A DNA stretch of 64,000 bases from positions 1-64,000 of the forward strand of contig JANYHD010000027.1 in the NCBI GenBank assembly GCA_025359205.1, given 5' to 3'. The notes beneath the pieces are model-generated. The model worked only from the letters and a program-made list of their open reading frames with translations, did not search any database and was not told the DNA's origin. Position 1 is the stretch's first letter. Every line of letters begins with the position of its first letter. The stretch comes from Gammaproteobacteria bacterium. Its GTDB lineage: Bacteria > Pseudomonadota > Gammaproteobacteria > Steroidobacterales > Steroidobacteraceae. Shown piece after piece: positions 38,304 to 49,593 of this stretch. The position numbers were made by a program, and so were the translations under genes.

Positions 38304-39458
38304 ATGAAGTCCTGCCTGCGTTACTGCATTCCCGCCTTGCCTGCGTTGTTTACGGCCGCACTCGCCGCGGCGGCGCCAGCCGGTTCGCCGCCGCCGCTCG
38401 CCTCGCCGCCCGCCATTGAGGCGCGCAGCTGGGTGCTGGTCGATTCCGGCTCTGGGCAATCGCTGGCGGAGAGCAATGCCGACCAGCGTGTCGAGCCGGC
38501 CAGCCTGACCAAGCTCATGAGCGCCTACGTGATATTCGGTGCGCTGCGCGACGGCCGGCTGAAGATGACCGAGGAAGTGCTGATCAGCGAGCACGCCTGG
38601 CGGGCCGAGGGTTCGCGGACTTTCGTGCAGGTGGGCACGCGCGTCCCGGTCGACGTGCTGGTCAAGGGCATGATCGTGCAGTCCGGAAACGATGCAACCA
38701 TCGCGCTGGCCGAGCGGATCGGCGGCACCGAAGCAGCCTTCGTGCAGATGATGAATGCCTACGCCGGGCGGCTGGGCATGAATGGCACGCACTTCGAGGA
38801 CTCCACCGGCCTGCCCTCGCCCGCCCACTACAGCACCGCGCGCGACCTCGCGACGCTGTCGCGGGCCATCATCCGCGATTTCCCCGAGTACTACGGCATC
38901 TACTCGCTGCGTGAATTCACCTGGAACAGGATCCGCCAGGAAAACCGCAACGGCCTGCTGGAGAGCGATTCCACCGTTGATGGCATCAAGACCGGCCATA
39001 CGGAAACCGCGGGCTATTGCCTGATCAGTTCGGCGCTTCGATCCGGCATGCGGCTGGTATCAGTGGTGCTCGGCTCGGGCAGCGTGAAGGCGCGCGAGGG
39101 TGGGAGTGCGGCGCTGCTGAACTACGGTTTCACCTTTTACGAATCGGTGACCGTGAAGCGGGCCGGCGAGATGGTGCTCAAGCCGCGGGTGTACAAAGGC
39201 GCTGAGCAATTCATCGCGGTGGCGCCCGCCGCGACGGTACAGGTCACAGTGCCGCGCGGCCAGGGCACGACGGTGACGACGCGCGCCAGCGTGCGCGGCC
39301 CGCTGCTGGCGCCGCTCGCCGCGGGCACGGCGGTCGGCGAACTGCAGGTGGACGTCGGCGGCAAGACCGTTTCCCGGGTGCCGCTCTATCCGGTGGCCGC
39401 GGTTGCCACGGGCAGCCTGTGGCGCCGGATGATCGACACCATCAGCCTCTGGTTCTGA
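38304..39458 (+). CDS. dacA: D-alanyl-D-alanine carboxypeptidase (PBP5/6 family)
   Basis: A 384-residue periplasmic DD-carboxypeptidase with a signal peptide. The active-site Ser67 is in PASLTKLMSAY, then SGN in VQSGNDATIALAE and KTG in GIKTGHTETAGYC. The C-terminal beta domain ends in an amphipathic anchor (GSLWRRMIDTISLWF) for the inner membrane. GGAG lies 8 bases before ATG 38304. dacA or dacC cannot be told apart; dacA is used because of the rlpA-dacA-ybeD order. Confidence 0.94.
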   Translation: MKSCLRYCIPALPALFTAALAAAAPAGSPPPLASPPAIEARSWVLVDSGSGQSLAESNADQRVEPASLTKLMSAYVIFGALRDGRLKMTEEVLISEHAWRAEGSRTFVQVGTRVPVDVLVKGMIVQSGNDATIALAERIGGTEAAFVQMMNAYAGRLGMNGTHFEDSTGLPSPAHYSTARDLATLSRAIIRDFPEYYGIYSLREFTWNRIRQENRNGLLESDSTVDGIKTGHTETAGYCLISSALRSGMRLVSVVLGSGSVKAREGGSAALLNYGFTFYESVTVKRAGEMVLKPRVYKGAEQFIAVAPAATVQVTVPRGQGTTVTTRASVRGPLLAPLAAGTAVGELQVDVGGKTVSRVPLYPVAAVATGSLWRRMIDTISLWF

Positions 39459-39477
39459 TTCACGTCGAGACCAAACC

Positions 39478-40344
39478 ATGGCCGAACCGCTCCCGATCTG
39501 TCATCTCAATGGCGCGTTGCAGCCACTGCGTGAAGCGCGCATTTCACCGCTTGATCGCAGTTTCCTGTTCGGCGACGGCGTCTACGAAGTCGTCGCCATG
39601 CATGCCGGCTACGCTGCGCGCCTCGCGGCGAACATTGCGCGCCTGAAGCGGAGCCTGGCGGAGCTGCGGATCCGCAATCCGCACGACGACGCGCGCTGGT
39701 CCGCGCTGGTGCATGAGCTCGCCACCGCCAACGGCGGTGGCGACCTTTACGTCTACCTGCAGGTCTCGCGTGGCGCGGAATTCGGGCGCAACCATGCACC
39801 GCTCCCGGACATCGAGCCGACCGTGTTTGCATTCTGCGCGCCGCTCCCCGTTGCGCCTGTCGATCTGCACGAGCGTGGTCTGGCCTGCATCACTGCGCAG
39901 GACACGCGCTGGGCGCGCTGCGACATCAAGTCGGTGGCGCTGCTCGCCAACGTGCTGCTGCGCCAGCTGGCGGTCGAGGCCGGGGCCGCGGAGGCCATCC
40001 TGCTGCGCGACGGGTGGCTGACTGATGCGAGCGCCTCGGCCGTGCATGTGGTCGTGGCGGGCGAGATCCGCACGCCCCCGCACAGCCATCTGTTGTTGCC
40101 CGGCACGACCCGCGGACTCATCGAGGAGCTCGCGACTGCCAACCGCATCCCCTGCCGCAGCGTGGTCGTCAGCGAGGCGGCGCTGCGCGGGGCGGATGAA
40201 GTCTGGCTGAGTGCCGCGACCCGCGGCGTGGTGCCGGTTACGCGCCTCGACGGCCTGGATATCGCCGACGGCAGGCCGGGACCGCTGTGGCGCCGCATGA
40301 ATGCGCTGGTCGAGGCGAGCCGGACGCCGCCGCGCGCCGGGTAG
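39478..40344 (+). CDS. dat: Class IV aminotransferase, D-amino acid aminotransferase-like
   Basis: A 288-residue PLP enzyme of fold type IV. It has RSFLFGDGVYEVVAMHAG near residue 27, PLP Lys151 in ARCDIKSVALLANVLLRQ, and substrate-end DASASAVHVVV and LPGTTRGLIEEL. Best fit is D-alanine aminotransferase (D-Ala plus 2-oxoglutarate to pyruvate and D-Glu). It sits 19 bp after dacA, whose product is D-Ala. BCAT or aminodeoxychorismate lyase activity remains possible. Confidence 0.87.
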   Translation: MAEPLPICHLNGALQPLREARISPLDRSFLFGDGVYEVVAMHAGYAARLAANIARLKRSLAELRIRNPHDDARWSALVHELATANGGGDLYVYLQVSRGAEFGRNHAPLPDIEPTVFAFCAPLPVAPVDLHERGLACITAQDTRWARCDIKSVALLANVLLRQLAVEAGAAEAILLRDGWLTDASASAVHVVVAGEIRTPPHSHLLLPGTTRGLIEELATANRIPCRSVVVSEAALRGADEVWLSAATRGVVPVTRLDGLDIADGRPGPLWRRMNALVEASRTPPRAG

Positions 40345-40376
40345 CTATCCACGCGGCGGGTTCGCTACGGCCAGCG

Positions 40377-40901
40377 CTACCTGGCTGGCTCGGCGCGCGC
40401 CGGCAGCACGCATTGCCAGTAGCCCACGTCCACCCAGCGGCCGAGCTTGTAGCCCACCTCGCTGAACTGCCCGATCCTGCGCATGCCGAATTTCTCGTGC
40501 AGGGCGATGCTGGCGTCATTCGGCAGCGCGATGCCGCCGATGGCCACGTGCACGTCGGTGTGCCGCAGGCTCTCAAACAGCGCTGCATACAGCTGCGTGC
40601 CCAGGCCCCGCCCGGTGAACGCGCTGTCGAGATAGACGGCGATTTCGACCGAACGGTGATACGCCGAGCGATCCTTCCAGCGGCCGGCATAGGCGTAGCC
40701 GCGCACGCCGCCGGGCGAGTCGGCGACCAGCCACGGCAGTTGCAGCGCTGCGGTCGCGGCAAGGCGCGCCGCCATGTCGGCGGCGCTCACCGGCGTCTCC
40801 TCGAAGGTGACGACGGTGTTCGCAATGTAGAAATTGTAGATGCGCGCGAGCGCTGCGGCGGCGGCCACTGTTGCGGGGCGGATGCTCGTCGCCGTGGCCA
40901 C
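40377..40901 (-). CDS. GNAT N-acetyltransferase, phosphinothricin-acetyltransferase-like
   Basis: A 174-residue acetyltransferase. Motifs are the N-terminal ARIYNFYIANTVVTFEETPV, the acetyl-CoA loop GRGLGTQLYAALFESLR and the closing HEKFGMRRIGQFSEVGYKLG, all typical of the Pat/Bar/MnaT branch, which acetylates amino acids and their sulfone or phosphinate analogues. GTG start. It follows the DUF486 gene by 3 bp on the minus strand and interrupts the usual dac-ybeD order. Confidence 0.87.
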   Translation of the reverse strand: MATATSIRPATVAAAAALARIYNFYIANTVVTFEETPVSAADMAARLAATAALQLPWLVADSPGGVRGYAYAGRWKDRSAYHRSVEIAVYLDSAFTGRGLGTQLYAALFESLRHTDVHVAIGGIALPNDASIALHEKFGMRRIGQFSEVGYKLGRWVDVGYWQCVLPARAEPAR

Positions 40902-40904
40902 GGC

Positions 40905-41201
40905 TCAGCGGCGGAACATGAAATACACGGCGCCGCACATGCACAGCCAGGCAAACGGCACGAACACCGTCAGCGAGATGACTTGCTGCAGGATCTTGAG
41001 CTGACCCAGCGACAACGCCGTGTGACCGATGCGATTGGCTGGCACCTGGAACAGGTACTCGAACAGGGCGATGCCCCAGCTCGCCAGCGCCGCGATCAGC
41101 CACGGGCGCTGCGACAGGTTGCGCAGGTGCGCGTACCCGGCAAACGTCATGAACAGGTTGGAGATCAGCAGCAGCGCGACAGTGCAGGCAATGACCGGCA
41201 T
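40905..41201 (-). CDS. DMT/DUF486 membrane protein, apparently shortened
   Basis: A 98-residue protein with three or four helices. Its SNLFMTFAGYAHLRNLSQRP, WGIALFEYLFQVPANRIGH and LKILQQVISLTVFVPFA segments match DUF486 proteins, which are normally about 110-117 residues. The end reads FVPFAWLCMCGAVYFMFRR. From memory relatives have about 15 more residues between FVPFA and the last helix, so an in-frame deletion is likely. ATG 41201 was taken. Confidence 0.8.
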   Translation of the reverse strand: MPVIACTVALLLISNLFMTFAGYAHLRNLSQRPWLIAALASWGIALFEYLFQVPANRIGHTALSLGQLKILQQVISLTVFVPFAWLCMCGAVYFMFRR

Positions 41202-41261
41202 GGGTGGATTCTGCCCTGCCCGTGGTGCGCTTGTCATGGCCCGCGCGCTATGCTGGCGTCC

Positions 41262-41525
41262 ATGACCGATCCGGAGCTGCTGACTTTCCCGTGCGACTAT
41301 CCGATCAAGGTGATGCTGCGCGCCGGCGATGAACTGCGGGTGCACGTCGATGCCGTCATGGCACGGCACTCGAGCGCGGAAGTGATCGCGGCAGCCACCG
41401 CCCGCCCTTCGGCGCAGGGCAATTTCAGTGCCGTGACCTACACGATCCGCGCTCGCGACGCCGGCCAGATTGCCGCGTTGTTTGCCGACCTGAAGGATAT
41501 TCCCGGCGTGCTGATGGTGCTGTGA
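41262..41525 (+). CDS. ybeD: YbeD-like protein (DUF493/UPF0250)
   Basis: An 87-residue protein, the same length as E. coli YbeD. It begins MTDPELLTFPCDYPIKVML, has GNFSAVTYTIRA in the middle and ends DIPGVLMVL, the family's standard ending. An ACT-like fold of unknown role. Its position next to lipB/lipA is conserved, but here lipB is on the opposite strand and convergent. Confidence 0.92.
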   Translation: MTDPELLTFPCDYPIKVMLRAGDELRVHVDAVMARHSSAEVIAAATARPSAQGNFSAVTYTIRARDAGQIAALFADLKDIPGVLMVL

Positions 41526-41549
41526 GGGCTCCCGCGCTGCTTGCCGCGC

Positions 41550-42172
41550 TCAGGCGTCACCACGACGCGCCAGCCGCTCCAGCAGGAGCGGCGCCAGCTC
41601 CCTCCCAGCCTGTTCAACGCCGGCCGGGCCACCGAGCGCGCCGAGTTGCGTCATCGCAAGGCCAACGTAGCCGCAGGGGTTGATGCGGCTGAAGGGCTCC
41701 AGGTCCATATCGACGTTGAGCGCCAGGCCGTGGTAACTGCCGCCGCGGCGAATCCGCAGGCCCACGCTGGCCAGCTTGCGGCCAGCCACGTAGACGCCGG
41801 GAGCCCCGTCACGGCAGGCCGCCTTGATGCCATGGCGCGCCGCCAGGTCGATCACCGCCCGCTCGAGCGCGGTGACCAGGCTGCGCACGCCCAGGTTGGC
41901 ACGGCGCACGTCGATCAGCGGGTAGACCACCAGCTGCCCGGGGCCGTGATACGTCACCTGGCCGCCGCGATCGATCTGCACGACGGGTATGGCGCCGGGC
42001 GCAAGCAGGTGCGCGCGATCGGCATTCATTCCGAGGGTGAATACCGGCTCGTGCTCGAGCAGCCAGATTTCGTCAGCAGTGTGTTCGCCGCGCTCCGCGG
42101 TGAACCGTTGCATCTCCCGCCAGGTGGGTTCGTATGGCACGCGCCCCAGCCACCTGACCTGCACGGGCCCGC

Positions 42173-42176
<4 letters not shown>
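41550..42176 (-). CDS. lipB: Octanoyl-ACP:protein octanoyltransferase
   Basis: A 208-residue enzyme that moves octanoate from ACP to lipoyl domains. Motifs are [34 protein letters not shown], the Lys in [16 protein letters not shown] and the catalytic Cys in [18 protein letters not shown] 42176 overlaps the lipA stop (GTGA), so it is the downstream partner of lipA. Confidence 0.95.
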
Positions 42177-44884
<2,708 letters not shown>

Positions 44885-44947
44885 CCGCGTCCCGTGCGCT
44901 CCCGGCCTGCCCGGCCGTGATTGGCCGGAGCAGCACATAACGCGGCC

Positions 44948-44955
44948 ATTATAAT
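44948..44955. promoter_or_regulatory. Shared palindromic -10 box between amgK and lptD
   Basis: ATTATAAT reads TATAAT on both strands (plus 44950-44955, minus 44953-44948). It is in the 81-bp gap between the divergent genes, 10 bases before the lptD start. No convincing -35 box is seen in either direction. Confidence 0.4.
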
Positions 44956-44965
44956 GGGCGGGCCC

Positions 44966-47170
44966 ATGATTGCCCTCCTGCACTACTGCCTGCGCCTGCA
45001 ACTGTTGTTGTTGTCCCTGGCTTGTGCCACTGCCGCGCGCGCCGCAGATCAATCCTGTCCGCCTGCCACCGATGCCTTGGAGCCAGCGCCGTTGGCGGTG
45101 ACGGACGGCACGATCCGCTGGTCGAGTTGCCACCTCAACATCGCGGCCAATGGCGACACGGAGCTGAGCGGCGATGTCAGCATCAACATCGGCGGACGCC
45201 AGATGCACTGCGACCGCCTAAGCTACATCGCGCTGACTCAGGAACTCAAACTCGCGGGCACCGTGCGCTACGAGGACCAGACTCTGCGCGTCACCGGCAA
45301 GGCGGGCAACTACGGCAGCGCCGGCGCGCAGTTCAGCGACGCGCAATTCGAGTTGCTGCATGCGCCGGGCCGCGGCGAGGCGGCGGCCGTGTCCACGGCG
45401 CAGGCCAACATGGTGGTGCTCGATCGCGTCGTCTACACCACCTGTCCGAAGGGCCAGGCCGACTGGGAACTGCGCGCACGCCGGATCACGCTCGACACGC
45501 GCCGCAAGCGCGGCGTCGGCCACAGCACACGCGTGGTGTTCAAGGGCGTGCCGATCCTGTACCTGCCTTGGATCTCCTTCCCCCTGACCAGCGACCGCCA
45601 GACCGGGTTGCTGTTCCCGACGCTGGGCAGCTCCTCGCGCAGCGGCGCGATACTGGCCATTCCCTGGTATTGGAATATCGCGCCTAACCAGGACCTGACT
45701 GCCACGCCGACATTCTATTCGCGCCGCGGCCTCGGCCTCGGCAGCGAATACCGGTTGCTCAGGAGTTCGGGCGATGCGACGCTGCGCGCGGACTACCTGC
45801 ACCACGATCAGCTCACCTATCTCGACAGCGACCCGACCACGGCCAGCAACCGCAGCTGGCTGCGCGCCAATGCGACCAGCTATTTCGCCGGCGTGTGGCG
45901 CGCGCAGCTCAATGCACAGGGCGTCAGCGACATCCACTATTTCGAAGACTTCGGCGACGGCCCGCAGGCCACCAGCACCACCTTCCTGCCGCGCGACCTG
46001 CACGCCAGCATGCGCGGCGACGTCTGGCAGCTGGGCGCGCAGCTGCTGCAGTTCCAGACGCTCGACGACCAGCTGCTCGCCACCGATCGGCCCTACGCGG
46101 AGCTGCCGCGGCTCACCGCCACCGCCCACTGGCAGGGCAGCTCGGGACTGGGCAGCGCGCTGGAAACCGAGCTGACCGATTTTCATCGCGATACTGGCGC
46201 CACCGGTTGGCGCGGCCGCGTGCAACCGGGGCTCAGCTTCGACTACACGCGTCCAGGCTTCTATCTGCGTCCGCGCGCGAGTTGGGACTTCACCGCCTAC
46301 CGCCTGCAAGCGGCGCCGACCGGCGACGCCACGCCGAGCCGCAGCCTGCCGATACTCACCCTGGACAGCGCAGTTCAGCTCGAGCGCAATTCTGGCAGCG
46401 AGGGCACACGGCTCGTGACGCTAGAGCCGCGCATCAACTATGTCTACATTCCATATCGCGACCAGAGCATGCTGCCGGTATTCGATTCGGGACTGCCCGA
46501 CCCGAACTTCGTCTCGCTGTTCCGCGCCAACCGCTACTCCGGCTTCGATCGCATTGGCGATGCCAACAACCTGACGCTCGGCATCACCACGCGCATGCTG
46601 CAGGCGCGCACCGGCCAGCAATACCTGAGCGCCACGCTGGGCGAAACGGTGCACCTGTCGCAGCCCCGCGTGACACTGCCGGGCGAAACGGCGGACACGC
46701 GCCGCCGCTCCGACCTGCTCGCCAACCTCGACCTGACCGCCTATCGCAACTGGAACCTGCACTACGACGTGGCCTGGAATCCGGACAGCTCGAGCACGGA
46801 AAAATCGCTGCTCGCATTGCAGTACCGGCCTTCCGGCAACCAGGTGCTAAACCTCGGCTACCGCTACACACGCGGCAGCGTCGAACAGGCCGAGGCCTCG
46901 GCAGCCTGGCCCGTGGGCCGGCACTGGGACCTCTACGGCCGGCGCGTCTATTCCTTCTTCGACCGGCGACCCATCGAGACCTTCGGCGGGTTGCAGTACC
47001 GGGCCAGCTGCTGGGGCATGCGCCTGGTGCTGCGCGATTCGGTCAGCAGCCGCTCGGGCCAGCGCGACACCGGTTGGTACCTGCAATTGGAACTCAAGGG
47101 ACTATCCAGTGTCGGATCCGGGGCCGACTCTTTCCTGCAGGGGTCGATTCAGGGATACTCCCCACAATGA
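44966..47170 (+). CDS. lptD: LPS-assembly protein LptD
   Basis: A 734-residue outer-membrane barrel that inserts LPS with LptE. It has a signal peptide (LQLLLLSLACATAARA), an OstA/LptA-like N-terminal domain (about residues 60-170, with GDVSINIGGRQMHCDRLSY), the lipid-entry strand FKGVPILYLPWISFPLT, then the beta-barrel. Cys residues near the N-terminus (QSCPP, SSCH) and near the C-terminus (RASCWGMRL) fit the known disulfide pairing. ATG 44966 was taken for the signal peptide; 44921 is also open. Overlaps surA. Confidence 0.95.
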   Translation: MIALLHYCLRLQLLLLSLACATAARAADQSCPPATDALEPAPLAVTDGTIRWSSCHLNIAANGDTELSGDVSINIGGRQMHCDRLSYIALTQELKLAGTVRYEDQTLRVTGKAGNYGSAGAQFSDAQFELLHAPGRGEAAAVSTAQANMVVLDRVVYTTCPKGQADWELRARRITLDTRRKRGVGHSTRVVFKGVPILYLPWISFPLTSDRQTGLLFPTLGSSSRSGAILAIPWYWNIAPNQDLTATPTFYSRRGLGLGSEYRLLRSSGDATLRADYLHHDQLTYLDSDPTTASNRSWLRANATSYFAGVWRAQLNAQGVSDIHYFEDFGDGPQATSTTFLPRDLHASMRGDVWQLGAQLLQFQTLDDQLLATDRPYAELPRLTATAHWQGSSGLGSALETELTDFHRDTGATGWRGRVQPGLSFDYTRPGFYLRPRASWDFTAYRLQAAPTGDATPSRSLPILTLDSAVQLERNSGSEGTRLVTLEPRINYVYIPYRDQSMLPVFDSGLPDPNFVSLFRANRYSGFDRIGDANNLTLGITTRMLQARTGQQYLSATLGETVHLSQPRVTLPGETADTRRRSDLLANLDLTAYRNWNLHYDVAWNPDSSSTEKSLLALQYRPSGNQVLNLGYRYTRGSVEQAEASAAWPVGRHWDLYGRRVYSFFDRRPIETFGGLQYRASCWGMRLVLRDSVSSRSGQRDTGWYLQLELKGLSSVGSGADSFLQGSIQGYSPQ

Positions 47171-48537
47171 AATTCCGTATGTTCCCCGGCCTGCCGTTGG
47201 CGGCCATGGCTTCGTTTGCCCTGTGCACCGCGGTCACCGCCGCGGCTGCTGACCCCGCTGCCCCGGCTGCCCCGACCGCCGCAGCCACCCCAGCGCCCCG
47301 CGCCCACGCCACACATGGCGCAACCCTCGATCGGGTGGTGGCGGTCATCAACGACGGCGTCGTGCTGGAGAGCGAACTCAACGAACAGGTCGCCGAGATC
47401 ACCCTGCGCTTGCGCTCGCAGAATGTCGCGCTGCCCGAAGCCTCGGTGCTCCGGGAGCAGGTGCTCGAGCGGCTGGTGCTCGAGGAAGTGCAGGAACAGC
47501 ACGCAGAGCGCGCCGGCATCGTCGTCTCCGACGAGCAGGTCAATGCAGCGCTGCAGGACATCGCGGTACGCAACAAGGTGAGCTTCGACCAGCTGCCGGA
47601 GAAGCTCGCCGGAGAAGGCCTGGTGTATGCCGACTATCGCAAGAACCTGCGCCGCGAAATCCAGCGCCAGATGCTGCGCACGCGCGACGTGGTCCAGCGC
47701 ATCAACATCTCACCGCGCGAGCTCGACCAGTACATCGAGCGCCAGAAAAATACGGCGACAGCGAACAATGAATACAACCTGGCGCATATCCTCATCGCCG
47801 TCGCCCAGGATGCCAGCCCCACGCAGCTCGCGGCCGCCAAGAAGAAGGCCGAAGACGTGGCGGATCGCGCCGCCAAGGGTGAGCCCTTCAACCAGCTGGC
47901 GGTGACCTATTCCGACAGTCAGACCGCGCTCGAGGGCGGCGCGCTGGGCTGGCTTAAGGGGCCCTCGCTACCCACTTTCCTCGCCGACGTGGTGCCGCGC
48001 ATGAAGCCCGGCCAGGTCAGCGAGATACTGCAGACTGGCAGCGGTTTCCACCTGGTCCGCCTCAACGAGGTGCGCTCGGCCACGACCACGCAGATCATCA
48101 AGCAAACGCACCTGCGCCACATCCTGCTCAAGACCAGTGAGGTGGAGGACGACGCCACCGTGCAGCAGAAGCTCACGACGATGCGCGCGCAGTTCCTGGC
48201 CGGCACTGCAGAATTTGCCGTGCTCGCCAAGGCCAGCTCGGCCGATCCGGGTTCGGCCATCGAAGGGGGCGACCTGGGCTGGACTTCGCTCGAGTCGTTC
48301 GTGCCCGAGTTTACGCACCATGCGGACGCGCTCAAGGACAATGAAATCAGCGAGCCCTTCAAGACGCAGTTCGGCTGGCACATCGTGCAGATGCTCGGCC
48401 GGCGCGATTTCGACAACACAGCCACGGCCGAGCGCGAGCAGGCCTACGCGCAGCTGCGTGAGAGCCGCGTTGATGAAGCCACGGAGATCTGGTTGCAGCA
48501 GCTGCGCGACGAGGCCTACGTCGAACTGCGGCTCTAA
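47167..48537 (+). CDS. surA: Periplasmic chaperone/isomerase SurA
   Basis: A 456-residue OMP chaperone with a signal peptide and an Ala/Pro-rich linker. The N-domain begins LDRVVAVINDGVVLESELNEQ. There are two parvulin domains: NEYNLAHILIAVAQD with EGGALGWLKG, and QTHLRHILLKTSE with EGGDLGWTSLESF. The closing LQQLRDEAYVELRL is typical. ATG 47167 overlaps the lptD stop. A much longer open frame back into lptD is out of phase and spurious. Confidence 0.96.
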   Translation: MKFRMFPGLPLAAMASFALCTAVTAAAADPAAPAAPTAAATPAPRAHATHGATLDRVVAVINDGVVLESELNEQVAEITLRLRSQNVALPEASVLREQVLERLVLEEVQEQHAERAGIVVSDEQVNAALQDIAVRNKVSFDQLPEKLAGEGLVYADYRKNLRREIQRQMLRTRDVVQRINISPRELDQYIERQKNTATANNEYNLAHILIAVAQDASPTQLAAAKKKAEDVADRAAKGEPFNQLAVTYSDSQTALEGGALGWLKGPSLPTFLADVVPRMKPGQVSEILQTGSGFHLVRLNEVRSATTTQIIKQTHLRHILLKTSEVEDDATVQQKLTTMRAQFLAGTAEFAVLAKASSADPGSAIEGGDLGWTSLESFVPEFTHHADALKDNEISEPFKTQFGWHIVQMLGRRDFDNTATAEREQAYAQLRESRVDEATEIWLQQLRDEAYVELRL

Positions 48538-48555
48538 GCCCCGGCGCGGGGCTGC

Positions 48556-49563
48556 GTGGCATCCGTGAACGCCGGTCCCAGCCCCTCGGCACCCATCGTC
48601 CTGACCTGTGGTGAGAGTGCAGGCATTGGCCCAGACCTGTGCATCAGCGTCGCGCAGGCTGAGCGCGCGCTTCCGTTGGTGTGCCTGGCCGATCGTGAGC
48701 TGCTGCGCGAGCGCGCCGCGTTACTGCGCCTACCCTGCCGCATCGAGGAGTACACGCCTGGGGTGGCGCCGGCACGCGCTGCAGGAGAACTGACAGTGCT
48801 GCACGTGCCGCTTGAGCGCCCCGCGGTGGCGGGCCGGCTCGACCCGCGCAACGCGCCCTGGGTGCTGCGCCTGATCGACCGCGCCGTCGAAGGTTGCCGG
48901 CGCGGCGAGTTCGCAGCCATGGTCACAGCACCGGTGCAGAAGAGCATCATCATCGAATCCGGCCTGCCCTTTACCGGCCACACCGAATACCTGGCCACGC
49001 TGTGCGGCGCGCCGCTCCCGGTGATGCTGCTGGTCGCCGGGCCGCTGCGCGTGGCGCTGGCCACGACGCACCTGCCCTTGCGTGCCGTGCCCGACGCGAT
49101 TACCCGCGCTGGACTCCTGGGCGTGCTGACTGTGCTCGATCGCGGCCTGCGGAGCCTGTTCGGCATCGCGCGACCGCGTATTGGCGTCTGCGGCCTCAAT
49201 CCGCACGCGGGCGAGAGCGGCCACCTCGGCAGCGAAGAACAGCAGGTTATCGAACCCGCGCTCCACTCGGCGCGCAAACTAGGCCTGGACGTGCATGGCC
49301 CCATTCCCGCAGACACGCTGTTTGTGCCGCGCAACCTCGAGCCCTATGACGCGGTGCTCGCCATGTACCACGACCAGGGCCTGCCCGTGCTCAAGCACGC
49401 GGGCTTCGGCAACGCGGTCAATGTCACGCTTGGTCTGCCCATCATCCGCACTTCGGTGGACCACGGCACCGCGCTCGATCTGGCTGGCACGGGTCGTGCC
49501 GAGGCCGGAAGCCTGCTGGCCGCGATCGACCTGGCTGCCGTGCTGGGTGCGCGTGCTCCTTAG
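48556..49563 (+). CDS. pdxA: 4-hydroxythreonine-4-phosphate dehydrogenase
   Basis: A 335-residue NAD-dependent enzyme of pyridoxal phosphate synthesis. It shows LTCGESAGIGPDLCI near the N-terminus, the substrate loop TAPVQKSIIIESGLPFTGHTE-type region, GLNPHAGESGHLG with metal-binding His, and MYHDQGLPVLKH. GTG 48556 or GTG 48565 could start it. Between surA and rsmA in the standard order. Confidence 0.95.
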   Translation: MASVNAGPSPSAPIVLTCGESAGIGPDLCISVAQAERALPLVCLADRELLRERAALLRLPCRIEEYTPGVAPARAAGELTVLHVPLERPAVAGRLDPRNAPWVLRLIDRAVEGCRRGEFAAMVTAPVQKSIIIESGLPFTGHTEYLATLCGAPLPVMLLVAGPLRVALATTHLPLRAVPDAITRAGLLGVLTVLDRGLRSLFGIARPRIGVCGLNPHAGESGHLGSEEQQVIEPALHSARKLGLDVHGPIPADTLFVPRNLEPYDAVLAMYHDQGLPVLKHAGFGNAVNVTLGLPIIRTSVDHGTALDLAGTGRAEAGSLLAAIDLAAVLGARAP

Positions 49564-49593
49564 CGCGTACCGGGCCCCGGGCTGAGCGGGCAC

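Noticed and set aside
45218-46309. 363-codon frame antisense to lptD
   Set aside because: No family motif; a shadow of the barrel-coding strand.
45895-47166. Upstream extension of the surA frame through lptD
   Set aside because: It is the second frame of the lptD barrel; the SurA signal peptide begins at ATG 47167 with the standard 4-bp overlap.
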